A stretch of DNA of 64,000 bases from Diploptera punctata (taxonomy: Eukaryota; Arthropoda; Insecta; Blattodea; Blaberidae), in the NCBI GenBank assembly GCA_030220185.1, contig JASPKZ010007797.1:2152001-2216000 (forward strand), given 5' to 3'. How positions within the stretch are numbered: the stretch's first letter is position 1; each line of letters opens with the position of its first letter. A program made the position numbers and the translations under genes. Shown piece by piece: positions 9,525-20,494 of the stretch. The notes under the pieces were generated by a model. That model was given only the letters and a program-made list of their open reading frames with translations. It was not told where the DNA came from and did not search any database.

Positions 9525-9790
9525 CCACTCATAGTAGTTTGATTTCGCTAATATTTGGAGAATACCCTCTTCGTTTTAATTTAATTGCTTGCATTTGATT
9601 TCATTGCAAAATGTTGAAATTTGTTTCCGCTAAGGCGATTTTTAATTTTCGTTTCAGGTGAACTTCCACTTCTAATAGTCCGTTTTGCTGGTTAACGAAC
9701 TCGACACTACTGTTTTTAATTAAATTCTATATGCCAAGTTTGGTTTCTATTAAACAAAAAAGGCGGCCGCCAGAGCGTTAGCGGACCCAC
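9525..9790 (+). repeat. R3: Helitron-derived fragment
   Basis: The TTTCAGGTGAACTTCCACTT context and the preceding CGCTAAGGCGATTTTTAATT match the internal part of the Helitrons at 37629-38310. No terminus is preserved. Confidence 0.5.
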
Positions 9791-9810
9791 ATACACATAC
9801 ATACACACAC

Positions 9811-9870
9811 ATTGTCAAATCGGGTTCTAATCCCGATCCAGGCGTTAATTTTTCTTTTCATGCAATATAT
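9811..9870 (+). mobile_element. T1 SINE, 5'-truncated copy 3
   Basis: The B-box region CGGGTTCTAATCCCGATCC plus the TTTTTCTTTTCATG tail are kept; the A-box half is missing. Confidence 0.6.
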
Positions 9871-10052
9871 AACACACTTACTGGCACTATCGAACCTGTA
9901 GGTTCATGGCCGCGCGGAAATAAGTTCTCTACACATCCCTATCCTGAGTTAATATTTTCCAATTATCCCCTGTATAACCTATTTTCCTCAAATCATGGTT
10001 AATGTTATTATCCCACCTCATTGTTGGTCTACCAATCGGGCATTTTCCCTCT
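9871..10052 (-). mobile_element. RTE-1, 5'-truncated 3' end
   Basis: Only the last ~180 bases of RTE-1 (from about GKCPIGRPTMRWDNN to the CAGTAAG tail), with substitutions. Flanked by TATATA on both sides. Confidence 0.85.
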
Positions 10053-10169
10053 GGTATTTATATATATTGATTATGGTTATTTTTACTGTCTATTAGATAC
10101 AATCGGCGAAGATCTGTAAAAAAATATTTTTTTAATATTTTCATGAGAACAACCTCAATAGCTGCCTTC

Positions 10170-11130
10170 CTTTGGAATTCGGTAAAACTACCACGTACAA
10201 CTATCAACAATATCCTCAATGTTGCAAAATGTTTCTTAAAATCATTAAGACAAGGATGTTGTTTATAGCTAATCTTATTCAAAATATATGTACAAAACGC
10301 CACAACACAATGGAAGAACAAATGTTCACCTATGGGAATAAATGTAGAAGATACAGTTTATTCGTTGCGATTTGCTGATTGTCAGCTACTGTTAGAAGAA
10401 TATTACGGAAACGTAGAGTATATGGCAAGAAAACTGAAGGAGGAATATGGATAATGGGGATTAAAGATAAATTTGGAATGAGAAAATTATGGAAGAGTTG
10501 GGTGTAGAACCCATTCTACATCATACACAAAACTACCATAATAACTAGAAAGTCATTCTTCCACACAGAACTCCAAAAGCTATGTTTCGTTACTATTCTC
10601 AACGCAAAAGATCGCTGGGACGTCCAAAAAAGTGCTGGATGGAAAATTTCTCTTTGAGACCGTAACAGGCCACATGGCCTAACACTTTATGGATGATGGT
10701 GAAAACTAAATTTGAACTAAATGAAGTAGGAGATAAATAAAAACATCTGGATTTAGAAGAGGACATGAAAAAATCATGTGACTGATATGTATATTTGGGG
10801 ACAAAAATTAGTGCAGATAGAAGTCATGATTCTGAAATTAATGAGAGAATAAATAAGGGCAAATCTTCATTATATAAATTAAATGGTGTTTTATAGGTTC
10901 AGAATATAAGTTCTAAAACAAAAACATATGTTTTTAATACACAGTAATAAAAGAGTACAATGACGCACAATGCAGAATCATGGGAATTAAAATGTATAAC
11001 AATAATTTAATTAAATTCAGCAGAAATTGATTATTGGATGCGTTCAGCTGGAATTTTTAGAATATATAAAATAAGAAACAGTGCAATTAAACAAAAGGCG
11101 AATGTTCAAACTTCATTTACGGGTTTCATA
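10170..11130 (+). mobile_element. LU LINE: RT motif C to thumb, with nested LF
   Basis: Before the insert, the plus strand reads YSLRFADCQLLLEEYYG then KINLE. After the insert it reads KTKFELNEVGD, then YVYLGTKISADRSHD and the post-RT region (SAGIFRIYKIRNSAI). Motif C is FADC, so the second catalytic aspartate is lost, and several stop codons are present. The family resembles the LS LINE at 59546-61727. The polymerase core upstream is too decayed to follow. Confidence 0.7.
10479..10701 (+). mobile_element. LF LINE 3' end nested in LU LINE
   Basis: This 223-base piece matches the LF 3' end at 22261-23035 (GAAAATTATGGAAGAG, then GCAAAAGATCGCTGG). Removing it rejoins the host reading frame KINLE-KTKFELNEV exactly. 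A possible GAA duplication lies at the junctions. Confidence 0.75.
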
Positions 11131-11229
11131 AAAAAAACAATTAAAATGGTTCAAACCCGACCGAGGTCCATGTATTTTTACATGCATAACAATCCTGAGT
11201 TTGACAGTACTTGAGAGAATCTCAAGTTC

Positions 11230-11470
11230 CGCGCAGTAACCGAGCGGTTTAAGGAATCATGCCTTGGTGGAGGAGTGCGGGACGTGTGCTGGTTCGAGTA
11301 CTGATGGGGAAAGAAATATTCTCATGGAATATCGGGCAGAATGATACCGCCCAACATAGTGAGCAATTTAGGTTATTACAAAAGCGACGACTTCAGTTTG
11401 AGAAAACTGCTATAACGTAGAAGGATTCGATATGCTGACCAAATGTCAACCCTATACTGGCAGGAAGATA
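11230..11470 (+). mobile_element. SINE-B, diverged copy
   Basis: A tRNA-like head (AACCGAGCGGTTTAAGG A box, GGTTCGAGTACTG B box) with the long spacing of a class II (Leu/Ser) tRNA. The body ends in CATGCTGACCA-like sequence. Matches 52856-53203 and 30064-30242. Confidence 0.65.
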
Positions 11471-11579
11471 GTCTATCTTTATGATTAATAAATCGCTTAC
11501 TTAAAACCAGGTGATTCTAATTCCACTTGCAAAAATGTTATTTATTTATTATTTATACATGATACTCTAATACATTTTG

Positions 11580-11860
11580 TGGTCAGAAAATGTTAAGCTC
11601 CTTAAACTCTTCATACTTTATCCCGAGCCAAGGCTTTGCAATCTTCCTCTGTATAATTCACCATCCCTCAAATCATGTTTAATGATATTCTATTATCTAA
11701 TTATTATCCTATCTTCAGGGCATTTTCCTTCTGGTTTTCCTACAAGAATTTTCCATGCACCTCTTTCATTCCCCATTCATGCCACATGTCATTCCCATCG
11801 CAATCTCACTGAATAGTTCTTATAACATCTGGTTTCCATAAAGATGATGTATGTCACCCT
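11580..11860 (-). mobile_element. RTE-1, degraded C-terminal fragment
   Basis: Diverged but collinear with 2510-2790: TCCTACAAGAATTTTCCATG and CATTCCCCATTCATGCCACATGTC are clear. The 3' tail is lost. Confidence 0.7.
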
Positions 11861-12109
11861 TAAATGCATCACATTCTGCAAAAGGAATCAAGTCACAATA
11901 TAACTGAACTGTGAAAAAAATCAATTGAATTAAATATCAATAAAACATTCAGAAATAAAAATAAACATTTACTTATTACTTCAATTAATAGAAACCAAAA
12001 AGACTTATATTTTATGAGAAAGATGGTAACTAAAACTTAATTCTGAGATTTTACACATTTTTGTTCTTTTATTTTTTCTACAGAAAAAGAAAAACGGCTT
12101 ATTCTGTTA
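11861..12109. other. No feature recognised
   Basis: AT-rich, no ORF or repeat noticed. Confidence 0.4.
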
Positions 12110-12510
12110 GTGGTTTCTTAATATGTTCATAGATGGCATAAGAATGCAGGTTGTAGATCGGATCTTTTTTTCAGGACATGGAATGATACATGAAGCAATA
12201 ATATACTATAATAATGATATTGTGAAAAGAAATTATAATATGATCCATTTTTGGAACATTATAGAAAAGAAAAGATTGCAGTTGTATGGTCATGTCAATA
12301 GAATGCCAGAGCAAAGATTGCCAAACATTGTTATGAAATGGATCCCAATGGAAAGGAGGAAGAGAGGAAGACCGGAGAAAACTTAAATAGAAGGGGTACA
12401 AGCAGCTATGAATATCAGAGGAATGGAGGAAGATCAATGGATGTACAGAGAGGAATGGCGTTTGGTTTCCGGAAGACGGCGGCAGCTGCCATGATACCGG
12501 ATGATGATGA
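12110..12510 (+). mobile_element. LV LINE C-terminus with GAT tail
   Basis: The frame 12123-12386 reads LYGHVNRMPEQRLPNIVMKW then RKRGRPEKT*; the UTR ends TCCGGAAGACGGCGGCAGCT...GATACC plus a short GAT repeat (12500-12515). The same end occurs on the minus strand at 15403-15540, there with an ATT tail. Confidence 0.75.
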
Positions 12511-12934
12511 TGATGATATTGTAACTGTGTTAAAATAACAATATTGGAAAGTGTTAAATAACATCAATAATATAGTGGTAAAAGTAAGATACATTTACAA
12601 ATATGGGTCGCACGGGAGTCGTACGTGCTGTTGACAATCCGTATCAATAAAATAATTATGTTAATTATGTAAATAAAAAACACAATATTAATACAATTAT
12701 ATAATAATACAACTACATTATACGTTTATTGGGTAGAATTATTAAGTATTAATGATATAAACATTTTGCTAACAAATTTATTTATTCATGAAAGAGTATT
12801 GTTCTTATTTTACGCGTTTTGTCCAGAAATTTACCCAAGTTTATCCAATTTTCTGGATTTAATAACATAGCATTAATTCGTATATATCAGAGTTGAGGGT
12901 TAGTTACTTCTTACAGAATGTGGTCCAAACAATA
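12511..12934. other. No feature recognised
   Basis: Very AT-rich, no recognised element. Confidence 0.4.
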
Positions 12935-13070
12935 TTCTTCATTCACCTGTCCCATTCTTTTCGGTCCAAAAATGTCCCTCCCTTATTCTCAAATATTCGT
13001 AATATTTTCTCCTCCATTGAACTAAGAGTCCAAGTTCCGCATCAATATAATATAACAGGGAGAATAACAG

Positions 13071-13108
<38 letters not shown>

Positions 13109-13170
13109 GTTTAAAGTTTTTTGAAGGAAGTTGAGACAAGGGTTCCTATAATGCGTAACATCTTGCAATG
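12935..13170 (-). mobile_element. RTE-1 fragment with internal TA expansion
   Basis: Collinear with about 2790-2980 of the full copy (CTGTCC...TTTTCGGTCCAAAAATG...TTCTCAAATATTCGTAAT). A TA array (13076-13105) replaces a short A/T-rich spot. Confidence 0.75.
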
Positions 13171-13189
13171 AAACTTGATATATGCAATG

Positions 13190-13955
13190 TAATTATCATA
13201 AGTAATGTCTCGAGTGATTTCCAAATCATCGATAAATTCACGAGTCAAGAAGTGAATTTATCTAGAGGATTTGGAAATCAAGAGTGTCATTTTTTAGGAC
13301 CATTTAACGAATAAAATTAACCTGTTTACTCAAAATTACTATATATATATAATTATTATTATTTATATATATATATATAGTAATTTTGAGTAAACAGGTT
13401 AATTTTATTCGTTAAATAGTATATATATGTATATATATATATATATATATATTAAATATTTAATGTAAACGGCGATGTTTGAAAACAAATCAGAAATATG
13501 TGGTAATGTTTCATTTTATTATCCGCTGCAACTTGATCATATTATTTATTGTAAAATAGGATTGCGATATTGTAAGAATGCACCCTAGTGGGGAAAAATA
13601 TAAAGCACATCAAACTGTATATTACAACCAATATTATAGGTTATTGATTAATTTTTTTAAGTAAACAACTCAGTAAAGTAATTATTTAAAAACACAATTA
13701 TTGAACACACAATTATCAAATGTGTAGTTCGAAGGAATCTGTTCATTATTTGCTATTTTCAATGTATTTGTCGGTGAGCTAGTCACTGCAAAATAATGCT
13801 CTGACCTGTTCTTTATCATAAAAGCAGGAGATGGTAAAGAGAATTCGATAAAAAGCCAGATGAAACGCGACTGTCATTGGTTGTGTAAAACAAAATTAAT
13901 TGAAAGTGATTGATCATTGACTCCCATTTTGGGCATGAGTTAAATAGTCAAAGAA
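13190..13955 (-). repeat. R1 repeat, copy 2, with 49-bp inverted repeat
   Basis: Reverse complement of R1 copy 1 (ends AATCACTCGAGACATTACTT and GACTATTTAACTCATG). Within it, arms 13302-13350 and 13369-13417 form a perfect 49-bp inverted repeat around an 18-base AT spacer, doubling the unit CGAATAAAATTAACCTG, which is single in the other copies. Confidence 0.75.
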
Positions 13956-13984
13956 ATATATATTCTGTAAACTACCTCATTTTG

Positions 13985-14065
13985 ACTATAAATTCAACTT
14001 GCTAAGAAATTAGCTTAGTTTAGTTTCTGCGTGACGGATTTTTTTATAACACTGACTTTTACATT
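13985..14065 (-). repeat. R2 repeat, copy 2
   Basis: Reverse complement of 9330-9400 (TGACGGATT and CAACTTG blocks shared). Confidence 0.4.
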
Positions 14066-14234
14066 GCCAGCATTAATTTTTTGGAATGGTATTTTCTTGT
14101 GCACAGAAATAGACAAAAGGAATTGATACTTACAAGCCTTATAAATTGAAAACATCTAAATGTATAATTTCTGCTTATTTACATGAAATCTTAAAGTTCG
14201 CATTCCACTTGAGAAACTTATGCATGGAGGCAAA

Positions 14235-14515
14235 TAACATGCATAAGTTCTGACCAATGCAGTTTACTCAAACACCACCCTTCGGCGGAAAGTGTGCTGA
14301 CGAAGCTCCGGAAGTTCTTGCCGCTGACTCTTTTCTTCTTTTCAAAGGGATCAAAGACGCTGGGACTACTGTCAAAGGAACATGGAGATATTCCGAAAAT
14401 TCCCGTTTCTACCAACTTGGATTGGCGTATAAATTTAAAACCTTATACCCTTTACCTCCGTAAAAATAATTCTTTAGCCTCTAAGTATTCTCAGGACACT
14501 CTAAGTGTGTAGATA
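14235..14515 (+). other. Unassigned open frames, doubtful coding
   Basis: Two overlapping plus-strand frames (14257-14463 and 14294-14512) and one minus-strand frame are open. The 14294 frame (KLRKFLPLTLFFFSKGSKTL...) opens at GTG. I recognise no family and no flanking gene structure, so I do not call it a gene. Confidence 0.2.
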
Positions 14516-14540
14516 AACAATTGCAATTATTTAACTAACT

Positions 14541-15030
14541 TAATTGGCACTAACTAACCTGAGATTAATTTCCGCGCGGATATAAACTCTCCATACATCC
14601 CCATCTTGAACTGATGTTTTCCAATCATCCTCTGCATATTTTGCCTCACTCAAGCCATGATTAATTTTATTCTCCAACCCCATTCTTGGATTACCTATTG
14701 GGTGCTTTCCTTCTGGTTTTCGTACGACTTTCTATGCCCCTCTTTCATTCCCCATTTGTGCCACATGTCCTGCCCATCACAGTATACGAGACTTAACTGT
14801 TCTTATAGCATCTGGTTTCGTATAAAGATTATGTAGCTCAATGTTATGTAGTCTTCTCCATTCGCCCGTCTGTTCATGTCTCTTTGGTCCAAAAATTTTC
14901 CTGAGAACTTTATTCTCAAATATTCGTAATCTTTTCACCTCCCTTAAAATAAGAGTCCATGTTTCGCATCCATATAATATAATTGGGGTATAAGAGTTTT
15001 ACATATTTTCAGTTTGATATTTTTGAGACA
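14541..15030 (-). mobile_element. RTE-1, ~490-base 3' copy
   Basis: Collinear with the C-terminal 500 bases of RTE-1, including the ATGTAGTCTTCTCCATTCGC segment that the full-length copy has deleted. The 3' tail is decayed. It abuts an AAT array. Confidence 0.85.
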
Positions 15031-15033
15031 AAT

Positions 15034-15035
<2 letters not shown>

Positions 15036-15092
<57 letters not shown>

Positions 15093-15152
15093 TTTATTTA
15101 TATACAGATTTTCAATGTTTATACATCTAGATTTTCAATGTTTATACATCTT
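15036..15152. repeat. AAT array and 21-bp tandem repeat
   Basis: AAT repeats (15036-15092), then the 21-mer ATTTTCAATGTTTATACATC(T) twice in tandem at 15110-15152. Confidence 0.85.
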
Positions 15153-15199
15153 TATTTTCCTTCTCTACTCGTCTCTATCCATCCACTTCATGTCCTTCA

Positions 15200-15655
<456 letters not shown>

Positions 15656-15664
15656 AATAAGTCA

Positions 15665-15785
15665 ATTTGTATAAACTAAGTGAATTCCTCAACAAATGGA
15701 ATTTATGGTCCGATTTTGCTGATTTACGGAATATACCAATATTTTGTTAATTTTTTACGCAGTTCCTGCGTGGGGGATTTTGTTA
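15665..15785 (+). repeat. R2 repeat, copy 3
   Basis: AACTAAGTGAATTCCTCAAC matches the 9330 copy and continues into TTTATGGTCCGATTTTGCTG. Confidence 0.5.
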
Positions 15786-16289
15786 TTTAACATATTAACA
15801 TTTTTGCTGTACTTTATTACGCTCCTTAGTGTATTGGAAATGAGTGTTCACACCATTTATTTGGAATGATTTGCCCCTTATTATTTCCAGTTGTGTCACT
15901 TTCGTGCAAATGGATTTTACTTACCATGGCCTTCTCTAGTTAATTCAATGTCACCTTTTACATTTCCTTTTGTCAATTGTTCCGGTTTCAATTAACCTTC
16001 AAGAAGAACCACTCTGGCATCTTTCCACGAATGTCTTAAAGTGGGCACCCTAATAACCGCAGGTTTATTGATGTTTCCCCAAGTATCAGGATCCTAAGTA
16101 CGTTGATTAAATGGATCATGTCATTTCTTGGTGAACAGTCCTATAAGACATAGGGAAGAATATTTAAAAAGCTAAACAAGAAGTACATATATAGGATGAT
16201 TCAGAATTAAGGGGGAACTTAAGTTATTTTTCATCCAAGTAGCAATATTCTCATAATTCAATTTTAAAGACTTTTTATTTATAAATATT
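15786..16289. other. No feature recognised
   Basis: No ORF, SINE box or repeat copy noticed. Confidence 0.4.
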
Positions 16290-16915
16290 ACACAATACAG
16301 TGTTTCTCCTTCAGCCCAAAGTGATTTGTTGCCAGAGGTTCCTGTCTAAAGCATCTTCTTTCCTCAAATCTCTAGCTTCCATACTTATTTTCACTCCATC
16401 GTTCTCTAGGCCTGCCTTTTCCACTTCTTCCATTAGCTTTCCAATTAAGAATCTTCTTTGGTATTCTCTACTCATCTATTCTTATGAGGTGTCCATGCCA
16501 TTTCAAACGTTCTTCTTCTATTTTTCGTAATATGTTTTCTCAACTTGCATAATTACCCATATTGTGCTTTATCCCTTCTTGAATTCTTGTCGATCGCCTC
16601 CAAAAATCCATTTCTACTGCTAACAGCTTGTTGGCTTGTTTTCTACTTACTGTCCAGGTTTCGGACGCATATAATAAAATGCTTTGTAATACAACTTGAA
16701 TTATAGTTTTCTTCGTTCTGTATATTATATTTCTATTCCAAAGCACTGAGTTCAACATACCAATGATTATTCTTCCATCAGTTATTCTTTCAATTTCTGT
16801 AGTTGAATTCTCACTTTTATCGAAAATAGATCCTAAATATTTGAAAGTTTTTAACATTACGTATTCTTCCTGAATTACATTTTAACTTATCTGTTGTAAA
16901 TTTTAAAGATAAAAA
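16290..16915 (-). mobile_element. LW LINE, thumb to C-terminus
   Basis: Minus frame 16540-16857 reads LKTFKYLGSIFDKSE, then GMLNSVLWNRNI, then LLYASETWTVSRKQANKLL and EMDFWRRSTRIQEGI, the standard order after reverse transcriptase. A frameshift leads into RLKWHGHLIRIDE and a GKGRPRE-like segment. The polymerase core is missing. Confidence 0.75.
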
Positions 16916-16924
16916 TAAATAAAT

Positions 16925-17235
16925 ATCCTCAACTCGTGTCCAACTCAGGGTCGGGTCGAGGAATGAGATGTGATGAAACCCCTATATTCACAGAGTCTGT
17001 GAACGACAAGAGTGCCGGCCGTTCACTCCTGACGCACCGTCACGGGGGCGGATGAACGAAATTAAACGAAATTGATGAGATGAGTATGAATAAATGGTGG
17101 AATGAAACATTGTGGCAGGGGAAAGCGGGAGAAACCCCGAGAAAAGCCTACCCAAGCTCCGTTTCGTCCACCATGAAACCCACATGGAGTGACCGAGACT
17201 CGATCTCGAGAATTTAGCGGTGAGAAGCATCAATT
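16925..17235 (-). mobile_element. SINE-D (tRNA-like), copy 1
   Basis: On the minus strand a B-box match (GATCGAGTCTC) near 17190-17200 is followed by a GC-richer body (CTCGGGGTTTCTCCCGC) and an AAATA-type tail near 16915-16925. A diverged second copy lies at 56640-56820. The A-box side is unclear. Confidence 0.5.
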
Positions 17236-17671
17236 TTAATGATAATGTAACCAAATTTTGCGTACATCTGTATATTAATACGCGAAGAAAAAACGTTGTA
17301 CCCCTTTTAAGCACATTGCGTGCACGGAGGAGTGTGATATTTGGCATAATTAAAGTTCATATAGAGAAGGAGTAAAGAAAAATAAAATGTATGTATAATA
17401 TGTGTTACAAATAAATTAAATTAAACAAGGTAAAATAAATTGTCTCTAAGGAATTTATGTGTATTACTCATTCGTGTATTGATTAATTTGTTTACGTTCA
17501 TCCTGAAAGTGCAATAGCAATGTGAATTGTCTTACTCTCGCACATTTATTATTAGTGGTATAAAAAAGCGAGCACGTTTTATTATTTAAATTTATTTAAA
17601 ACTCTGTCTAATCTTGGTTTAGTAATTTCATTACATTATTCTAATATTTACATATTCGTACCTATTTCCAT
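17236..17671. other. No feature recognised
   Basis: AT-rich and unassigned. Confidence 0.35.
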
Positions 17672-17800
17672 TATGCCTCGACATAGAACATTGATGGGTC
17701 GGAGTGAGAGACAAAGAAGAAGGTATATATATAGCCAAGCTATACCACATATTTCCTATCATTCCTATTTTTATAATAAATCGAAAATTAATGCACAATG
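17672..17800 (+). other. Short basic coding-like segment
   Basis: An ATG at 17672 opens MPRHRTLMGRSERQRRRYIY and stops after about 44 codons. Arg-rich beginnings of this style occur in insect Helitron proteins, and Helitrons begin just downstream, but the match is too short to be firm. Confidence 0.25.
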
Positions 17801-18214
17801 ACGTATTTATGACAAAGTTAAAACATTAATGAATTGTGGTCGAATTCCGAGCGCTGGGCGACCACTACTATAAATAAAAGTTAAATTAAAGGTATCTTCC
17901 CATTTCTTCTTCTTCTTATTCAGCCGTTACGCATTTGTGTTCCAGAGAGCACATCTAGCTAGAGTAGAAGTAAGGATGCCCATGATATGCTTCAAAAAGC
18001 TTGTATCTCGAAATGCTCTCTCCTAAATCTGTCTTCTCGATAGCGGAGCTGTATTACTGCAGATGACGAGTCTCTGTCGTCAAAAAAACAGTTGTTCGGA
18101 ATAGATGAGACACCTTAGCCCTGGAAGGCAACTCATATAGGAAAAAGACACTTGGGGGTTACGAAGGGTTGGAAACATTTCCATAAAAAACTTAGATTAC
18201 TCAAACCCCATGTA
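17801..18214. other. No feature recognised
   Basis: Nothing firm. A CTT run lies near 17908. Confidence 0.35.
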
Positions 18215-18681
18215 GGTATATGCGATCGGGATACGTAGATTCCCGGACAACACCGGTTAATCAGCATGTGGTCTCAAAAAATATGTATTTATTTATTTCA
18301 GGATTGTTTCTGTTATTTTCACAGGTATCCTCAATCAAAATATACAATTTTTTTCTTCCACACTTCCCGATCTTGCGTGTCTGCTTCTGTCATATTTCTC
18401 TTCTTCATGTTGTCTTGAATTCTCTTTATCCACGTTGGCTTTAGTCTACCACGTTTCCCTTTTCCAGGAGGTATCAATTTCAATACTTCATTGTTTGTTT
18501 CTGTGTCCGTACCATCTTAGTTGGATTTCTTCAATCTCTTGTACAATATCCTTTTCTACATTCATTATTTTTCTTATTGTATTACTATATAAATGTATAA
18601 TTATTTTTCTTTTCATTTATTCAACTAAACACAAAAATATATTTAATTTATTTAGGCGTTGCAGCGCACGCCGGGCATTAG

Positions 18682-18685
<4 letters not shown>
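18215..18685 (+). mobile_element. Helitron H1, right part, with nested LE LINE
   Basis: Internal Helitron sequence (CGGGATACGTAGATTCCCGG...GGTTAATCAGCA) is interrupted by an LE LINE and resumes at ACTATATAAATGTATAATTA. The 3' end has a GGCGT...ACGCC hairpin (18656-18672) and CTAA at 18682-18685, followed by T. The left end was not found. Confidence 0.7.
18290..18577 (-). mobile_element. LE LINE 3' end nested in Helitron H1
   Basis: Matches 23338-23700: CCACACTTCCCGATCTTG, TTTATCCACGTTGGCTTTAG and TTCTACATTCA blocks. In the minus orientation this is the C-terminal and UTR end of a LINE (GKRETW-like). GTATT may be duplicated at both ends. Confidence 0.65.
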
Positions 18686-18689
<4 letters not shown>

Positions 18690-18725
<36 letters not shown>

Positions 18726-19997
18726 TGTGTGTCTCTCCGTTTATCCTTTATTCATTACTACACCATTCATCCGATTGTGATGGGACTTTTTTCAAACGTT
18801 CAGGAGTTTCCCGGGAAGGATTTTAGGCTTTAAGAGAGTTGTAATACTCAACTCCTCTTTCTTCTTCTTCTTCTTCTTCTTCTTCCTTCCTTCCAAGTAT
18901 TAGGCCAAGGCCTGTTACGATCCTATAGAAAATTTTCCCTCCAGCGTTTCATAGGACGGCCCAGTGATCTTCGTCCTCTTGGTATATAATTATAAACAGC
19001 TTTGGGGATCCGATTTGAACTCATTCTTTCAAGATGGTGTTTCCAATTTAGTTGGTACTGTTTAATATATTCCAAAATTGGCGTAGTCTTCAATTATTTT
19101 AAGATATCGGTGTTCCTTTTCCGATCCCATCTGGTGTAACCCCTCAGGGGTCCTCATCTAGGGGATATGTGGATGGCGACCAGAAGGTGCCCAAGCTGAG
19201 CAAAACATTTCTTCTACTTACTTGTGTTTTGCACTCTTTTAACTTTACTATCTAACCTCTCTTGGTCAACTCTTGTTTTTTTCGACCCCGACGCTATTAG
19301 GGCATCCGAGGGCTAGGGAGTCTTTCCTTTCTTCCATTTCTTCTTTACTTTATTTTCTTTTCTTCTCCAGAAAAGCCTGACCAGAGGCTATAAGATGGCA
19401 GCCCCATCAACTGGTCTTGCCTTCCTTTGGCCAGCAACCAATCGAAGGGACTATTATTATGCTTTCAAGTCTTATACGAGAATTTCCCGGAAGGATCAAA
19501 CTCAACTCCTTCATCCCTTAAAATCACCCTTTGTAGTGAAAAACGTGTTTTTGGAAACTTTTTGGACGCTTAAATGACCTACGCTGCCTAAACAGTAACA
19601 TACACACCAAATTACTGTACACAGAATTGAATATCTAAAAAAAAAAGTCTACAAAAAAGTCGCTGACAGCATATGTCTATCTTTTACGGATAACTCATAA
19701 TAACCATTTTGATCTGTCAGTTCATTGATGCCAAGAAGGTCGGGATGGCTAGATTCCCGGGCAAGCGTAGCAGCGCACGGCGGGTATCCTTTTACGAATA
19801 ACCATTTTTGTCTTTCATCTCATTTATAACAAGAAGATCGGGATAAGTAGTTTCCCGGGTAACGCCCGTTAATCAGCACGGAATATCTAAAAATAATTAC
19901 TATATAAATGTATAATAATTTGTTTACCACTTATTCAACTAAACATAAAAACGCATTTAATGTATTTAGGCGTTGGAACGCACACTGATATTAGCTA
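18690..19997 (+). mobile_element. Helitron H2, split by G-F element
   Basis: The left part (18690-18856) carries the Helitron 5' sequence CATCCGATTGTGATGGGACT and GTTGTAATACTCAACTCC. The right part resumes at 19511 and ends in a degenerate hairpin and CTAG at 19994-19997 followed by T. It lies head-to-tail behind H1 across a TA array (18686-18721). The 5' TC is blurred by that array. Confidence 0.65.
18857..19499 (-). mobile_element. G-F composite retroelement with 11-bp TSD
   Basis: ACTCAACTCCT at 18846-18856 and 19500-19510 brackets 643 bases. Read on the minus strand, a roughly 360-base 5' part (G, non-coding, starting near TTGATCCTTCCGGG) leads into the C-terminal LINE region F and its UTR, ending in AAG repeats. 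The duplication shows that G and F moved as one unit. Near-identical copies are 23756-24381 (plus) and 20113-20480 (rearranged). No tRNA-like boxes were found in G. Confidence 0.8.
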
Positions 19998-20112
19998 GTG
20001 GCTAATAAAATTTAAAAAATTGAAGCCAATAATGGAATAGTAATATCGATTTATGCGTTTTCATTTGGGAAATAACTACAAGGTTACTTCTTGTGAAACG
20101 TGTATTATCATT

Positions 20113-20491
20113 AAATGTCTTGCTCAAGCTGTGCAAAACATTTCTTCCACTTACTTGTGTTTTGCACTCTTTTAACTTTACTATCTAACCTCTCTTGGTT
20201 AACTCTTGTTTTTTCGACCCCGACGCTATTAGGGCATCCGAGGGCTAGGGAGTCGTTCCTTTCTTCCATTTCTTCTTTCCTTTATTTTCTTTTCTTCTCC
20301 AGAAATGCCTGACCAGAGGCTATAAGATGGCAGCCCCATCACTGGTCTTGCCTTCCTTTGGCCAGCAACCAATCGAAGGGACTATTATTATGCTTTCAAG
20401 TCTTATATGAGAATTTCCTATAAGGAAACATTTTCTATAGGATCGTAACAGGCCTTGGTCTAATACTTGGAAGGAAGAAGAAGAAGAAGAA
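20113..20491. mobile_element. G-F copy with inverted 5' part
   Basis: G lies on the minus strand (20113-20430) but is followed directly by the F tail on the plus strand (AACATTTTCTATAGGATCGT...ACTTGGAAGG, then AAG repeats to 20491). This head inversion is the signature of twin priming during target-primed reverse transcription. Confidence 0.7.
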
Positions 20492-20494
20492 AAA

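Noticed and set aside
14257..14512. Overlapping 68- and 72-codon frames as a host gene
   Set aside because: GTG start, overlapping frames on both strands, no recognised family, no splice signals that I trust.
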